Shown here one piece after another: positions 42,305 to 51,742 of a DNA stretch of 61,271 nt. Position 1 is the stretch's first letter, and every line of letters begins with the position of its first letter. The stretch lies in assembly GCA_028278205.1 (NCBI GenBank), contig JANQES010000070.1, positions 1 through 61,271 on the forward strand, in the 5' to 3' direction. Position numbers and translations under genes: made by a program. Under the pieces are notes generated by a model. That model made no database searches. It worked only from the letters and a program-made list of their open reading frames with translations, and was not told the DNA's origin. The stretch comes from Rhodothermales bacterium. Lineage in GTDB: Bacteria; Bacteroidota; Rhodothermia; Rhodothermales; Bin80.

Positions 42305-45300
42305 TTAAGCAACCTTAGCGATGAGCGTCAGCCGGGTGCCTTGCCCGGCGTGGCTGTGGATCTCCAGGCGCCCGCCGATGGCTTCAGCACGCGCTCGCAT
42401 CGACTTGAGCCCGTGGCCGGCCTGCACCTGCGCCTCGTCGAACCCGATGCCGTCGTCTTCTACGACGAGGTGGAGGCTGCCCTGCCGCAGCGTCACGGCC
42501 ACGTCGACGCGGGTGGCGGCGGCATGCTTGACGATGTTGTGAAGGGCTTCTTTGTAGAGGAAGTAGACGTGCTGCCGGAACTCCATGTGGAGCGGCCTGG
42601 TGGGGGGCGGCTGCGGGTGCGTCGCGAACGTATGCGCGTAGCCTTCGAGCATGGTTGCCGTCAGATCCTCCATCTTCGTGATCAGCTTGTCGAACGTGTC
42701 GTACTCCGCGTTGACGACCCAGACCATTTCCCGGAGCTTAAGGGCCGACTCGCGCGCCGCGCGGGTGACCTCGGCAAGGCGCCGTCGCCCGCGTTCGTCG
42801 AGGTCATGGAGGTTATGCACCATCTCACTTTTGATGGCGATGCTGCTGAGGTTGGCGCCGATGTCGTCGTGGAGGGCGCTGGCAATGCGCAGGCGCATCC
42901 GTTCTACGCGCAGGAGCTGCCGGACGCGGTAGGTATAGGCCGCCGCCAGGAGCCCGATCACGGCCAGGATTACCAGGATGCGGAACCACCACGTTGCCCA
43001 GAACGGCGGGTGGATGGTGATGGGAAGTGCCAGGCCTTCCTCGTTCCAGACGCCTTCGTTGTTGGCGGCGCGCACCCGGAGCGTGTACGTGCCATGCGGC
43101 ACGCTCGTATAACTGGCCGTAGGGCTCGTGCCGTTGTCAATCCAGTCTCTATCGAGCCCTTCCAGTTTGTAGGCGTACCGGTTCTGGCTGACGTCCGTAA
43201 AATCCAGCGCGGCGAAGGTGAACGAGAAGAAATTCTCGTCGTAGTTCAGCACGATTTCCTCGACGGTCGTGGCCGATTGGCTGAGGTCGAAGGGTTTGTT
43301 GTGGACCGTAAAATCGGTCAGGACGACAGGCGGTGGCAGGGGGGTGGCTCGGATTTTTTTCGGATCGATAATGTTGAAGCCGCCCGGCCCGCCGAAGAAG
43401 AGTTCGCCCTTGGCATTTTTATGGGTAGACCCGACGTAGAACTGGTTGTTTTGCAAGCCTACCCGCGCTTTGTACGTCGTGAAAGTCTCGGTGCGTGGGT
43501 CGAAGCGCGAGAGGCCGTTGTTGGTGCTGAGCCAGAGGTCGCCCGCGTCATCGACGAGCAGGCCGGCGACGTGGTCGTGGGCCAGGCCGTCGGCTTCGGT
43601 ATAGGTGTGGAAGGTTTGGGTTTCGCGGTCGAAGCGGTTGAGGCCGCCCGTGGTGCCCACCCAGAGCGTGCCGCCGGCATCTTCACCGAGTACGTAGACG
43701 CGGTTGCTGCTGAGGCTGCCGGGGATGGTGGGATCGTGGGTGTAGCGGGTGAAGCGGCCTGTTTCCCGGTCGAGGCTGTGAAGGCCGCCTTCGATGGTGC
43801 CGACCCAGAGTGTGCCGGTGTGGTCTTCGTAGATGGGCCAGGCGTAGTTGCTTCCGAGGCTGTCGGGATGGGGCCGGTGCTGGTATCGGGTGAAGCGCCC
43901 CGTCGCGCGGTCGAGGCGGTTGAGACCGCGATAGCGCGTGCCCATCCAGAGCATCCCGGCGCGGTCCAGGTACACCGAGGTCACTGTGCTGTCGCTGAGG
44001 CTGGCGGGCTCGTTGGGGTCGTGGTGGAAGGGGCGGAAGCGGTTGGTGGCGCGGTCGAGACGGTTGAGGCCGCCGCCGTGAGTGGCAATCCAGAGCGTGC
44101 CCCGTTCGTCTTCCAGGATGCCGAAGATCGTATTGTAGCTCAGTCCGGACCGATCTCCTGCCTGATAGTGGGTGAACTGGTTGGTGGCGCGATCCAGCAC
44201 GTTGAGGCCGCCACGCATGGTGCCCAGCCACAGCCGCCCGGCCCGGTCTTCATGCAGCGCCACCACGCCGCTGGGGCTGAGCCGGCCCGGCTCGTCCGTA
44301 TACAGGCGAAACGCCTCGTAGAGCGGCGAGAGGCTGTAGATCCCATCCCACGTGCCCACCCAGAGCACCCCCGTCCGATCTTCCAGGACGTCAAACACCT
44401 GGCTGTTGAGGGCGTCCTGAGCATTGCGGAAATGGACGAACCGGCCGCTGTCTTTCGAAAAGCGGCTCACTCCGCTATCGACCGTTCCCACCCACAGGTA
44501 GCCGGCCCGGTCGGTCTGAAGGGCCGTGATGCGGTTGTCGTTCAGGCTGTAGGGGTCATCTGGATCGGGCTGGTAGCGCGTCAGAGGGCCGGAGGCCGGA
44601 TCGGCGGCATAGAGGCCCGCGCCCAGCGTTCCGATCCAGAGCACCTGCTGGTCGTCTTCGTGCAAAGCACGGACGGGGTGCGAGATCGAGAGGATCACCT
44701 CGGCGGCTACCGGGTTCGTGAGCACATCCGAGGCCGGAGGCGGCTCGAAGCGGGCAGCGAGCCCTTCCTCGGTGCCGAACCACACTCGGCCACGCCGGTC
44801 CAGCAGCAGCGCCTTGACCTGGAGAGCGTCGTTCAGGGCCGGATCGTCGAATCGTTGCACCCTATACGCGCCGGTTGCCGGATCGAAGCGCAGCACGCCG
44901 GCCCCCGTGCCCAGCCAGAGCGTCCCGTGTTCATCCTCCGCGATGGCCGTCACCTGATTCGGGTTGACGGCGCCGGACAGAAACTCGCGCGCGTCGCCGA
45001 AATCGTAGCGGACGAAGGTTTCCTGTTTCCGGTCGAATCGGTTCAGGCCGCCGTTCCAGGTGCCTATCCAGAGCGTGCCGGCGGCGTCTTCGTAGAGCGT
45101 CCGGACGAAGTCGTCGGAAAGGCTCGTGGAATCGTTGGATCGGTGTTTATAGTGTTTGAAGGAGAAGCCGTCGTAGCGGTTGAGGCCGTCCTGCGTGCCG
45201 ATCCACAAGAACCCTTGCCGGTCCTGGAGCAGGCAGAGCGCGTTGCGCTGCGAGAGCCCCTCATCCATCGCAAAATGCTGGAACCGAACAGTGCGTGACT

Positions 45301-45364
45301 GGGCCAGGAGGGTGCTGCAAGCACCCGCGAGAAGGCACATCGCCAGCGTAGCAGGGAGGCGCAT
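42305..45364 (-). CDS. Propeller-type sensor histidine kinase flanking the TOMM locus
   Basis: 1019 residues. Signal peptide (MRLPATLAMCLLAGACSTLLAQ); about 14 two-component-regulator propeller repeats (LWIGTxxGGLNRFD patterns, 35-700); a Y_Y_Y domain (about 700-775, NRYAYKLEGLDRDWIDNG, GTYTLRVRAANNEGVWNEEG); one transmembrane helix (WWFRILVILAVIGLLAAAYTY); and a NarX/DegS-type kinase with H-box ASALHDDIGANLSS and ATPase motif EALHNIVKHAAATRV...VEDDGIGF. Such kinases pair with NarL-type regulators; the nearest is at 54893-55546, at the other end of the locus. A weaker copy of the shared operator lies upstream. It was not fused to a response regulator as many Bacteroidota hybrids are. Confidence 0.9.
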   Translation of the reverse strand: MRLPATLAMCLLAGACSTLLAQSRTVRFQHFAMDEGLSQRNALCLLQDRQGFLWIGTQDGLNRYDGFSFKHYKHRSNDSTSLSDDFVRTLYEDAAGTLWIGTWNGGLNRFDRKQETFVRYDFGDAREFLSGAVNPNQVTAIAEDEHGTLWLGTGAGVLRFDPATGAYRVQRFDDPALNDALQVKALLLDRRGRVWFGTEEGLAARFEPPPASDVLTNPVAAEVILSISHPVRALHEDDQQVLWIGTLGAGLYAADPASGPLTRYQPDPDDPYSLNDNRITALQTDRAGYLWVGTVDSGVSRFSKDSGRFVHFRNAQDALNSQVFDVLEDRTGVLWVGTWDGIYSLSPLYEAFRLYTDEPGRLSPSGVVALHEDRAGRLWLGTMRGGLNVLDRATNQFTHYQAGDRSGLSYNTIFGILEDERGTLWIATHGGGLNRLDRATNRFRPFHHDPNEPASLSDSTVTSVYLDRAGMLWMGTRYRGLNRLDRATGRFTRYQHRPHPDSLGSNYAWPIYEDHTGTLWVGTIEGGLHSLDRETGRFTRYTHDPTIPGSLSSNRVYVLGEDAGGTLWVGTTGGLNRFDRETQTFHTYTEADGLAHDHVAGLLVDDAGDLWLSTNNGLSRFDPRTETFTTYKARVGLQNNQFYVGSTHKNAKGELFFGGPGGFNIIDPKKIRATPLPPPVVLTDFTVHNKPFDLSQSATTVEEIVLNYDENFFSFTFAALDFTDVSQNRYAYKLEGLDRDWIDNGTSPTASYTSVPHGTYTLRVRAANNEGVWNEEGLALPITIHPPFWATWWFRILVILAVIGLLAAAYTYRVRQLLRVERMRLRIASALHDDIGANLSSIAIKSEMVHNLHDLDERGRRRLAEVTRAARESALKLREMVWVVNAEYDTFDKLITKMEDLTATMLEGYAHTFATHPQPPPTRPLHMEFRQHVYFLYKEALHNIVKHAAATRVDVAVTLRQGSLHLVVEDDGIGFDEAQVQAGHGLKSMRARAEAIGGRLEIHSHAGQGTRLTLIAKVA

Positions 45365-45428
45365 GGGTCTGTCCGCGCGGTGAATACCGTAGGTCGAGCG
45401 GGGCGTTGCAGCGCAGCGCGTGCTCTTA

Positions 45429-45496
45429 ATGATACGATCCGGATTGAATTATCGCATATTCGCCCTCGGGTAATTGGCGTTCATTCGTTTGCGCGA
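45429..45496 (-). promoter_or_regulatory. Operator-promoter D, before the sensor kinase gene (weak copy)
   Basis: Two 16-mers at 45458-45473 and 45481-45496 have the same 7-bp spacing as sites A-C but poorer half-sites (TCGCGC and GGGCGA are recognisable in the minus orientation). TATCAT follows 23 bp downstream (45434-45429), where the other sites have TATCCT, TATCTT and TATACT. The box sits 65 bp from the ATG. Confidence 0.4.
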
Positions 45497-45530
45497 TTTT
45501 AGAGATAGGTCGATTTTCCCTGTACTATCT

Positions 45531-48500
45531 CTACGAGCCCTCATCAATAGCTGGAATGTTTATCTCTAATTCGCCTTCCGGGAGTGCCAGCACAACGTGT
45601 TTCGACGTTCTATCCTCCCGAGCCAGATGAAGCTCGTAGGATCCATTCGACAGATCGTCTATGCCAATCAGCGTAAGCCCGTCTTCCAGCTTGAAGCGCA
45701 TTTCGGAGGCAAGTCCAATGCCGAGAAGATTGCCTGCCTGATCGCGCGGGGTCACCACTATGTGGACCATGTCGGGGTTCTCATCGGAAGAGTGTGCTTC
45801 CCATGGCGTTGCTTCTGGGTCGAGCGTTTGTGAGGGTAAGAGGCAATAGGCTGCATAGCGTGTTACGGTGCCACCGCACGCCTGGATTTCTGCTTCAATG
45901 ACGACTTCATAAACACCATCGACATCACAAGGCGGAAGCGTTACGCTGTAGGGGCCGTCCTCGCCCAGTTGTTCGGCATAGACTTCGAAAGTTTGGGGCT
46001 CCTCGGAAGCCTCCAAAAAGGGTTGGGCCTCCTCCCAGAGCAACGCTTCAGAATAGCCATAATCCGCAATGAACTCAGGGTCCAGAAAAGCCGGGTCGAG
46101 CGTAGCTGAGAGGTCGTGCTCTGAGGCCAGTTGGAGGAGATCATTCATACCATAAGCTGGTTTAGTCACACTCACCTTAAGGAGCGCATTCGAGAGCGGT
46201 TGGTTTTCATAGAGCAGGTTGATGATTACCTCAGGGCTCTCGCCGATCTGAACAGGGGTAATGCGCGCCCGCATCTTGATCTCAGAATCCACCACGACAG
46301 AAGTAATGAACCGTTGTTGCGGACTGTTCAGGAACTGACCGCTGACCCGTATCGTCCAGACGCCGAGGACGTCAGGCCCGATGATGCCCATCGGCGCGTC
46401 GATGATGGGGGGCACGGCCAATTCATAGAAGGCATAGCCTGGCTGACCTACGTACCGGACGAGGCGGTTCGTTGCCGGAGAGGTGGGCGTATAGCGAAAT
46501 CCGTCAGGCGCAATGAGTTCAAGCTCTAGTTTTTCATTCGGGTCGTCCCAGGCACAGATAAACTGGATGCGATGGTCACAAGGCGTCAGGGATACCGGAA
46601 TATCAAGGTATTGACCTCGCCCAACGGTATAGGTTGGATCGGATGCCATGTCCTTATCGAACGCATCGACGAGTACCTGGATAAAGCGTTTTCGCAGCAA
46701 GAGCGTATCGGTGGTGCTGAAGAACTTGCCACTGCTGCGTTTCGCTAATGCGTTGAGGGACTCCGGTTTTAAGGTTTTCGCCGTACCCAGCCCAACGGCG
46801 TATATTTCTACGCCGTCTTTCAGGATTGCCTGCTGAGCGTCTGCAATCCAGGGCGGGACGTTTTCTTTGCCATCCGTGAAAACCAGCAGAGCTTTCCGGT
46901 GTACACTCTGTTTCAGTTCCTTGTGCCCTTCTTGGAGCGCCGCCCCAATGGATGTCGTCCCGGCCGGGTTGAGGGTATTAATAGTCTGTATTACCTTTTT
47001 CTTTTGAGCCTGGGTTACCTTCGACTTGGGCGTTAAAACATGGGCCTGATGGTTAAACGCAACGGTCGCTAATTCGTCCTGCTGTTTCTCGCGGAGTAGG
47101 TCCACGAATAGCGCGGCTGTACTCTTGAGCGCGTCGATCTTGCTTCCGGTCGGGGCTGCGCCGTACATGCTCGCCGAGTGGTCAAGGACGAGGCAGGCTG
47201 CCAGGGGTGTTCTGCTGGTAATTCCCGTGCCCTCCAACTTGATGTTTGCTTCAGGCGAGTCAGGATCATTGCTTTTGATCTTAAGATCTGCGCTGAAGGC
47301 TCCCTTTGCGCCGGGGTTGAAGAAGACAACCACCCCTTTGTTGCTCTCAGGGGCAACGCTAAAGTTGAGCTTTTTCGTCTCTGGAATCGTCGTTGGGTTC
47401 TCCTGGTCAGTCAGGGTAAATGCGCCGTGCTTTTGAACATCTTCTATCGACAGGTTAACCGTTAAGGATTTGCACGGGCTCTCATTCTTAAAGACCAGGC
47501 GCCGCCCCACGAATTCTTTGACGACGATCTTCGGGAAATCAAGCTTTTTGCCAGGAGAGACTTTCAGATCCGGCGGGCTCTCCGTGGCTGCACCCGTGAT
47601 CGGAATCGTTACTTCCGCTGCCTTAGGGTCATCGCTTTTTACGATGAGCTTGCCTGTCATCTGCCCAACCTTCAACGGTTTGAGACCAATGGTAAGCCGC
47701 ACCGAGCCGCCGGCACGAACCGTTGCGCGTTTGGGCTTCACCGTGAAAGGGCTTGCTGTAGAGATCGAGGTAAGCTCGAGTTGGTATTTACCCGTGTTCT
47801 GAATGACGGCGTACTGCGTTGCATTTTTTCGACAAACCGGTACCGTTCCAAACTTGACTGCCTTCGGGGCAACCATACGAGGTAGGGTCCCCAATCCTTG
47901 CAGAGGGATGATCTGTGTTCCGCCGTTTGCAGCGTTGCTCCGGACGGTGAGAGTACCCTTGTAGATTTGTTCGACAGCGGTTTGTGTTTCCGGAGGGGCA
48001 AAGGAAACTGTGATGCGTTTGTTTTGTCCCGCCGTGAGTTTGAAGGACCCGGTCGGCGATATCCTGAACGCCGGCCCGTTTTGTCTGATCGACGTGACCT
48101 CTAAGGTGCCTGTTCCTATGTTTTTGATGTCGAAGCTTTGTGTCGAGGGACGCCCGGCTCGTACCGGTTGCGTAAACTGAATCCTTTTTGGCAAGTTGAT
48201 CCTGGGCTGTCCTGTGCTTGCACCTATCTCGGTGGCCTCCAAATACAGACTGGTGACCCGGGAAAGTTCAGGGGCTTTAGCGAAGGTTTTTAACAGACGC
48301 TCCGATGCGAAGTTGGACACATCGAACAGTTTTACAGTGAATCCCGTTCTGTCCGCCACCGCCAGTTGTAGCTGTTGCAACACCGAGTCGAGGGCCACGG
48401 TGCATCCGCCAAGCAGGCCAGGCTTGAACGTGCGTGACTTCTTAGCGTTTAGATCAGCCAGGACAATCGTATTGGCGGCGTTGTCCGAACCGGCTGCCAC

Positions 48501-49181
48501 AATAGAGCCCTGCTTGCTGAGCGAATGGAACCCTCCTCGGATACTGGTATTGATGACCGAAGCAGGATTATTCCAGGTCCCCCATTTAAAGGCTTTGAGC
48601 CTCCCGTCATTTTGTTGTGCGCCAACCACGACGCGGCCGTCTTCGAGCGTGACGGTGACGGGATTTGACCTCAGGTGAGGGTCAAACGACCCTGGGATCG
48701 GTTTTTTTGGATCAGTGAAGTCGATAGTCAACACCGTCGTGTGGTTGCGAGAACTAGCTACAGCATACCCCCCTTCGAGCGCAACAGAAGGGTTTTGACC
48801 AAACGGGACAGGCGAGGTGATCACCGAGTCCAGCCTGGGCGACCTGGGGGTGGAAAAATCGATCCGCATGAGGCGCCTTCCATTATTTTCTGCAACTAAA
48901 ACCGTGTTGCCATCGACTGCAATGGCGCCAATACCTGGCAGACCTGTTTTGAACGAGCCGAGGCGTTGTGGCCTCGTCGGGTTTTGCATGTCGTAAAAGT
49001 AAACCGTTCCTCCGCGGCTCCAATTGCCGACAGCCGCCTGCTTATCATCATAGGCAACGACTACGTTACTTGGGGGACCAGGAAGCTGCTCCCGATGAAA
49101 GCGAGGGGGGGCTGAAGCGGGAAAATCGATGGTTGAAAAATATCCTGATCCATTGAGGGTACCTGCAAAGATTGTGCTCAT
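45531..49181 (-). CDS. 1216-residue vWA/ASH-domain protein of the TOMM locus
   Basis: Starts at 49181 (MSTIFAGTLNGSG); the preceding in-frame ATG adds a hydrophobic stretch of doubtful value, so no convincing signal peptide. Order: beta-propeller-like LVIVD-type repeats (about 1-330), three ASH/Hydin-like immunoglobulin modules (about 330-670; KRIQFTQPVRAGRPSTQSFDIKNIGTG pattern), a von Willebrand A domain (about 680-860) with intact MIDAS DHSASMYG and the later TDGKEN, then beta-rich modules to the C-terminus. Site A of the shared operator lies upstream. Encoded directly after the cyclodehydratase, so probably part of the locus function: scaffold, target or surface partner (inference). Confidence 0.7.
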   Translation of the reverse strand: MSTIFAGTLNGSGYFSTIDFPASAPPRFHREQLPGPPSNVVVAYDDKQAAVGNWSRGGTVYFYDMQNPTRPQRLGSFKTGLPGIGAIAVDGNTVLVAENNGRRLMRIDFSTPRSPRLDSVITSPVPFGQNPSVALEGGYAVASSRNHTTVLTIDFTDPKKPIPGSFDPHLRSNPVTVTLEDGRVVVGAQQNDGRLKAFKWGTWNNPASVINTSIRGGFHSLSKQGSIVAAGSDNAANTIVLADLNAKKSRTFKPGLLGGCTVALDSVLQQLQLAVADRTGFTVKLFDVSNFASERLLKTFAKAPELSRVTSLYLEATEIGASTGQPRINLPKRIQFTQPVRAGRPSTQSFDIKNIGTGTLEVTSIRQNGPAFRISPTGSFKLTAGQNKRITVSFAPPETQTAVEQIYKGTLTVRSNAANGGTQIIPLQGLGTLPRMVAPKAVKFGTVPVCRKNATQYAVIQNTGKYQLELTSISTASPFTVKPKRATVRAGGSVRLTIGLKPLKVGQMTGKLIVKSDDPKAAEVTIPITGAATESPPDLKVSPGKKLDFPKIVVKEFVGRRLVFKNESPCKSLTVNLSIEDVQKHGAFTLTDQENPTTIPETKKLNFSVAPESNKGVVVFFNPGAKGAFSADLKIKSNDPDSPEANIKLEGTGITSRTPLAACLVLDHSASMYGAAPTGSKIDALKSTAALFVDLLREKQQDELATVAFNHQAHVLTPKSKVTQAQKKKVIQTINTLNPAGTTSIGAALQEGHKELKQSVHRKALLVFTDGKENVPPWIADAQQAILKDGVEIYAVGLGTAKTLKPESLNALAKRSSGKFFSTTDTLLLRKRFIQVLVDAFDKDMASDPTYTVGRGQYLDIPVSLTPCDHRIQFICAWDDPNEKLELELIAPDGFRYTPTSPATNRLVRYVGQPGYAFYELAVPPIIDAPMGIIGPDVLGVWTIRVSGQFLNSPQQRFITSVVVDSEIKMRARITPVQIGESPEVIINLLYENQPLSNALLKVSVTKPAYGMNDLLQLASEHDLSATLDPAFLDPEFIADYGYSEALLWEEAQPFLEASEEPQTFEVYAEQLGEDGPYSVTLPPCDVDGVYEVVIEAEIQACGGTVTRYAAYCLLPSQTLDPEATPWEAHSSDENPDMVHIVVTPRDQAGNLLGIGLASEMRFKLEDGLTLIGIDDLSNGSYELHLAREDRTSKHVVLALPEGELEINIPAIDEGS

Positions 49182-49278
49182 GATGAAACCTCTGTTTTTA
49201 ATGGTTTTTGTGAATAAGATCACGGTTGCTATGGCCAAATATTGTCTGGGCCTGACCGTCTCTTTAGTTGCCGATAAC

Positions 49279-49346
49279 AGGATATGGCTGCTATCCTATA
49301 CCCCGCTTCACGCCTTTGTGGGATTTGCGCTCACGCAATTGCGTGA
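49279..49346 (-). promoter_or_regulatory. Operator-promoter A, before the vWA/ASH gene
   Basis: Dyads TCACGCCTTTGTGGGA (49308-49323) and TCACGCAATTGCGTGA (49331-49346, a perfect palindrome), 7 bp apart. On the minus strand TATCCT (49284-49279) lies 23 bp beyond the proximal dyad and would act as the -10 box. The dyad pair sits 126 bp upstream of the ATG, implying a leader of about 90 bases. Confidence 0.65.
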
Positions 49347-49388
49347 TTGTGGCGACATGCCTGAGTCGAAGTATCTGTTTTTTAAAGT

Positions 49389-49417
49389 AATTACGAAATC
49401 CATCGGATTTCGTAATT
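49389..49417 (-). terminator. Hairpin after the cyclodehydratase gene
   Basis: Perfect 13-bp stem AATTACGAAATCC/GGATTTCGTAATT with a 3-base loop, five bases beyond the stop at 49422. It would separate the cyclodehydratase transcript from the vWA/ASH gene, which has its own promoter A. No T run follows. Confidence 0.6.
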
Positions 49418-49421
49418 CGTA

Positions 49422-51680
49422 TCAGAGAAACAGCGGGATGGGATTCAAGGCGTCTTCGGCCAGCGGGTGCGGCAGGCGGCCCAGCGAGACGGGCACGTCG
49501 TAGAGGCGGCCCGGCGCGAGGCGTTTCCAGAAATGGCGCAGGCCCGGCACAAACACCTTCACCACGGGCAGGCCGACGTCGGGTCGCGTCTGGTCGAGCG
49601 CCAGCACCTCCAGACCGTGCTGCCGGGCGATCTCCACGCAGCGCAGCACGTCGTCTTTCAGATCGTCCGACGTGGGACGGGGATAGGCGGACGCGTTTTT
49701 CAGGGGATGTTGGTTGTCCGGCGCCAGGTGTGGCTGGTTGGCGAGCGTCGCCGTATTCCACCAGTCGATCACCGTCGCGAAGTCGGGCAGGAGTTGGGCC
49801 GCCCGTTCTTCAGGCGATCTGAGGACGGCAGGGAGCGACTGGTTGACTTCAGTCAAAGCGCGCAACACCGCGATGCGGGCGTCGAAGTGCGCGCCGAAGC
49901 CCATCAAGATGTCTTCGGTCGAGCCGTCGGTGCGCCGGGAGACGGCCACAAACGCGGGGATCGCCAGGTCGCTCGTCACGTCGAGCGCCCACACCTCCCG
50001 GCCCAGCGTTCGATAATAGACCAGGAGCGATTCGATGTAGGATTCTCCGAAACTGAGCAGATCGACGGCCGGGTGGCGGGTGCGGTTGTACCACCACAGG
50101 CTCACCGCGTCGCGCTCGGCCAGCTCCATAAAGCCTTGCAGGAGGGCCTCTTCGAGACAGTTGCCGGCGGCGAGGCCGTTGGAGTCGGCCCGGCAGAATT
50201 GGGCGCCGGGGCCTTCAAAGCCGAAGTAGCAGTAGGCCGTCGGGAGGTACCGCACCGCCTCGTTCGTCAACGACCAGACGGGCGTCCAGTCGATCTCGGC
50301 GGTTTCGTCGAAGGGCTCCGGCACGTGCTGGAAATAGCCCGACTGCTTTGCATTCCACGCTTCCCGGTTTTCGTACTGATGATCGCTGAAAAGCAGGCAG
50401 GACGGCAGCAGGACGGCGGCCTCGCCCAGGTCCACGGAGCGGGCTTTCGAACGGGCTTCGTCGCCCTGGAAGACGCCGGAGTAGCGTTCGAGCGCTTCGC
50501 AGAGGCCGCTGGCGCGTGCCTGGAGATCCGTCATGCCTTTGCCGCCGCTGCGGTCGCGCGCGTTGTGGCGCAGCGACCGCAGCGAGACGCCGCCGAGGTG
50601 CGTCGCGTGCCCGGCGGTATAGCTGTGGACGAGGTCGGTGCCTGCCACAGGCACGGGCTTTAACGAGCGCACGATGCCTGTGATCGGGCTGACGTGATGT
50701 CCGTGGCGGTCGAACGTCTCTTGCGGATGCCGCACGCGGTGCCCGCCGTCGAACGTATAAGTTTTTTTCCGGCTTTTCAGGATGATCGGTGTCGAGGCAG
50801 CAGTAGCCGGATGGCCGCAGGCCGGGCACTGCGGGCGCCGCGTGAGCACGTGCTCGGCCTGCGCCAGCGTTAGCGTGTCGAAGCTCAGCAGCCGACCGGC
50901 CAGGCGCTGGTCTCCGGCGCCGACGATCCACTTGACGGTTTCGGTGGCGGCCAGGCCCAGGGCGGTCTGCGTCGTAGAGGCCAGGCTCGGCGGGGCCGCT
51001 GCCGGGTGCAGCGCCGCGTCCTGGTTATCGCGCACCAGCACGTCTGCCGGGCGGTTGGCCCGCAGGCGTTGCGCCAGGCAGGCCCAGCAGCCCGTCTCGC
51101 CCGGCGAGAACAGCGGCCCAATCCACACCGTCGTTCCCGCCGGCTTGACGAGCAGCCAGGGCCGCCCCGCCGCCAGCGCCCGCCGGTTGACGGCGCCGAG
51201 GCCGGGGTAGAGGTAGTCATCGGTAAGCACCACCTCCAGGGCCGCGGCCTCCCGGCCCGCCTCATCGGCAACCTGCACGCGCATGGCGCGGAGCAGGCCG
51301 GCGAAGGCGTCGGGGGCGAGGCCTTCAAGCGCCGTCACGGCTACCGCGCGTTCGCGCAAGCGCGCCTCGGCGTCGCGTGCTGCTACACCCAGCCTGGCCC
51401 AGAAGGCGGCGGCTTCCGGCGGTGCCTTGCCCGCGCCTTCGGTGATGTAGCCGGCCTGCTCCATCAGCATCAGCGTGTAGTAGACCTCGGCAGCCGGCGC
51501 CTCGCCATCGAGCGCGGCGACGATGTCGTCGGCGGTGCGGTTGCCGTCGAGCAGGGGCGTCAGGAGCGTGCAGATGCGCCCGCCGAGGACCACGTAGCCG
51601 GTCTCATCGAGCAGCACCACGCTCCCGTCGTCCTGCACTTGCGCCCGGTAGGCGCTTGAAAAGGTAGGCCGTTGTAACAT
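49422..51680 (-). CDS. Fused TOMM cyclodehydratase (E1-like docking + YcaO)
   Basis: 752 residues. N-terminal leader-peptide-binding winged-helix region (about 1-90) and E1/ThiF-like domain (about 90-295) with a structural zinc site C198xxC201...C285xxC288. YcaO domain (about 325-752) with the ATP-binding blocks RSGGKGMTDLQARASGLCEALERYSG and NCLEEALLQGFMELAERDA and the C-terminus NPIPLFL, which carries the Pro-x-Pro tail important in cyclodehydratases. It would convert Cys, Ser or Thr of a precursor to azolines with ATP. No dehydrogenase (SagB-like) gene is seen, so products may remain azolines. Lies 62 bp after the 330-residue precursor-like gene and is probably driven by promoter B. Confidence 0.92.
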   Translation of the reverse strand: MLQRPTFSSAYRAQVQDDGSVVLLDETGYVVLGGRICTLLTPLLDGNRTADDIVAALDGEAPAAEVYYTLMLMEQAGYITEGAGKAPPEAAAFWARLGVAARDAEARLRERAVAVTALEGLAPDAFAGLLRAMRVQVADEAGREAAALEVVLTDDYLYPGLGAVNRRALAAGRPWLLVKPAGTTVWIGPLFSPGETGCWACLAQRLRANRPADVLVRDNQDAALHPAAAPPSLASTTQTALGLAATETVKWIVGAGDQRLAGRLLSFDTLTLAQAEHVLTRRPQCPACGHPATAASTPIILKSRKKTYTFDGGHRVRHPQETFDRHGHHVSPITGIVRSLKPVPVAGTDLVHSYTAGHATHLGGVSLRSLRHNARDRSGGKGMTDLQARASGLCEALERYSGVFQGDEARSKARSVDLGEAAVLLPSCLLFSDHQYENREAWNAKQSGYFQHVPEPFDETAEIDWTPVWSLTNEAVRYLPTAYCYFGFEGPGAQFCRADSNGLAAGNCLEEALLQGFMELAERDAVSLWWYNRTRHPAVDLLSFGESYIESLLVYYRTLGREVWALDVTSDLAIPAFVAVSRRTDGSTEDILMGFGAHFDARIAVLRALTEVNQSLPAVLRSPEERAAQLLPDFATVIDWWNTATLANQPHLAPDNQHPLKNASAYPRPTSDDLKDDVLRCVEIARQHGLEVLALDQTRPDVGLPVVKVFVPGLRHFWKRLAPGRLYDVPVSLGRLPHPLAEDALNPIPLFL

Positions 51681-51742
51681 AGCGCTTCCCTGTTTTTTTG
51701 CGCTCAGTACCGTGTCTTGTTGATAAGGTGGGCAAGGGAAGT

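Noticed and set aside
42293..45298. 1001-codon frame antisense to the propeller kinase
   Set aside because: Shadow of the highly repetitive propeller gene; no domain recognisable, while the minus strand has full kinase motifs.
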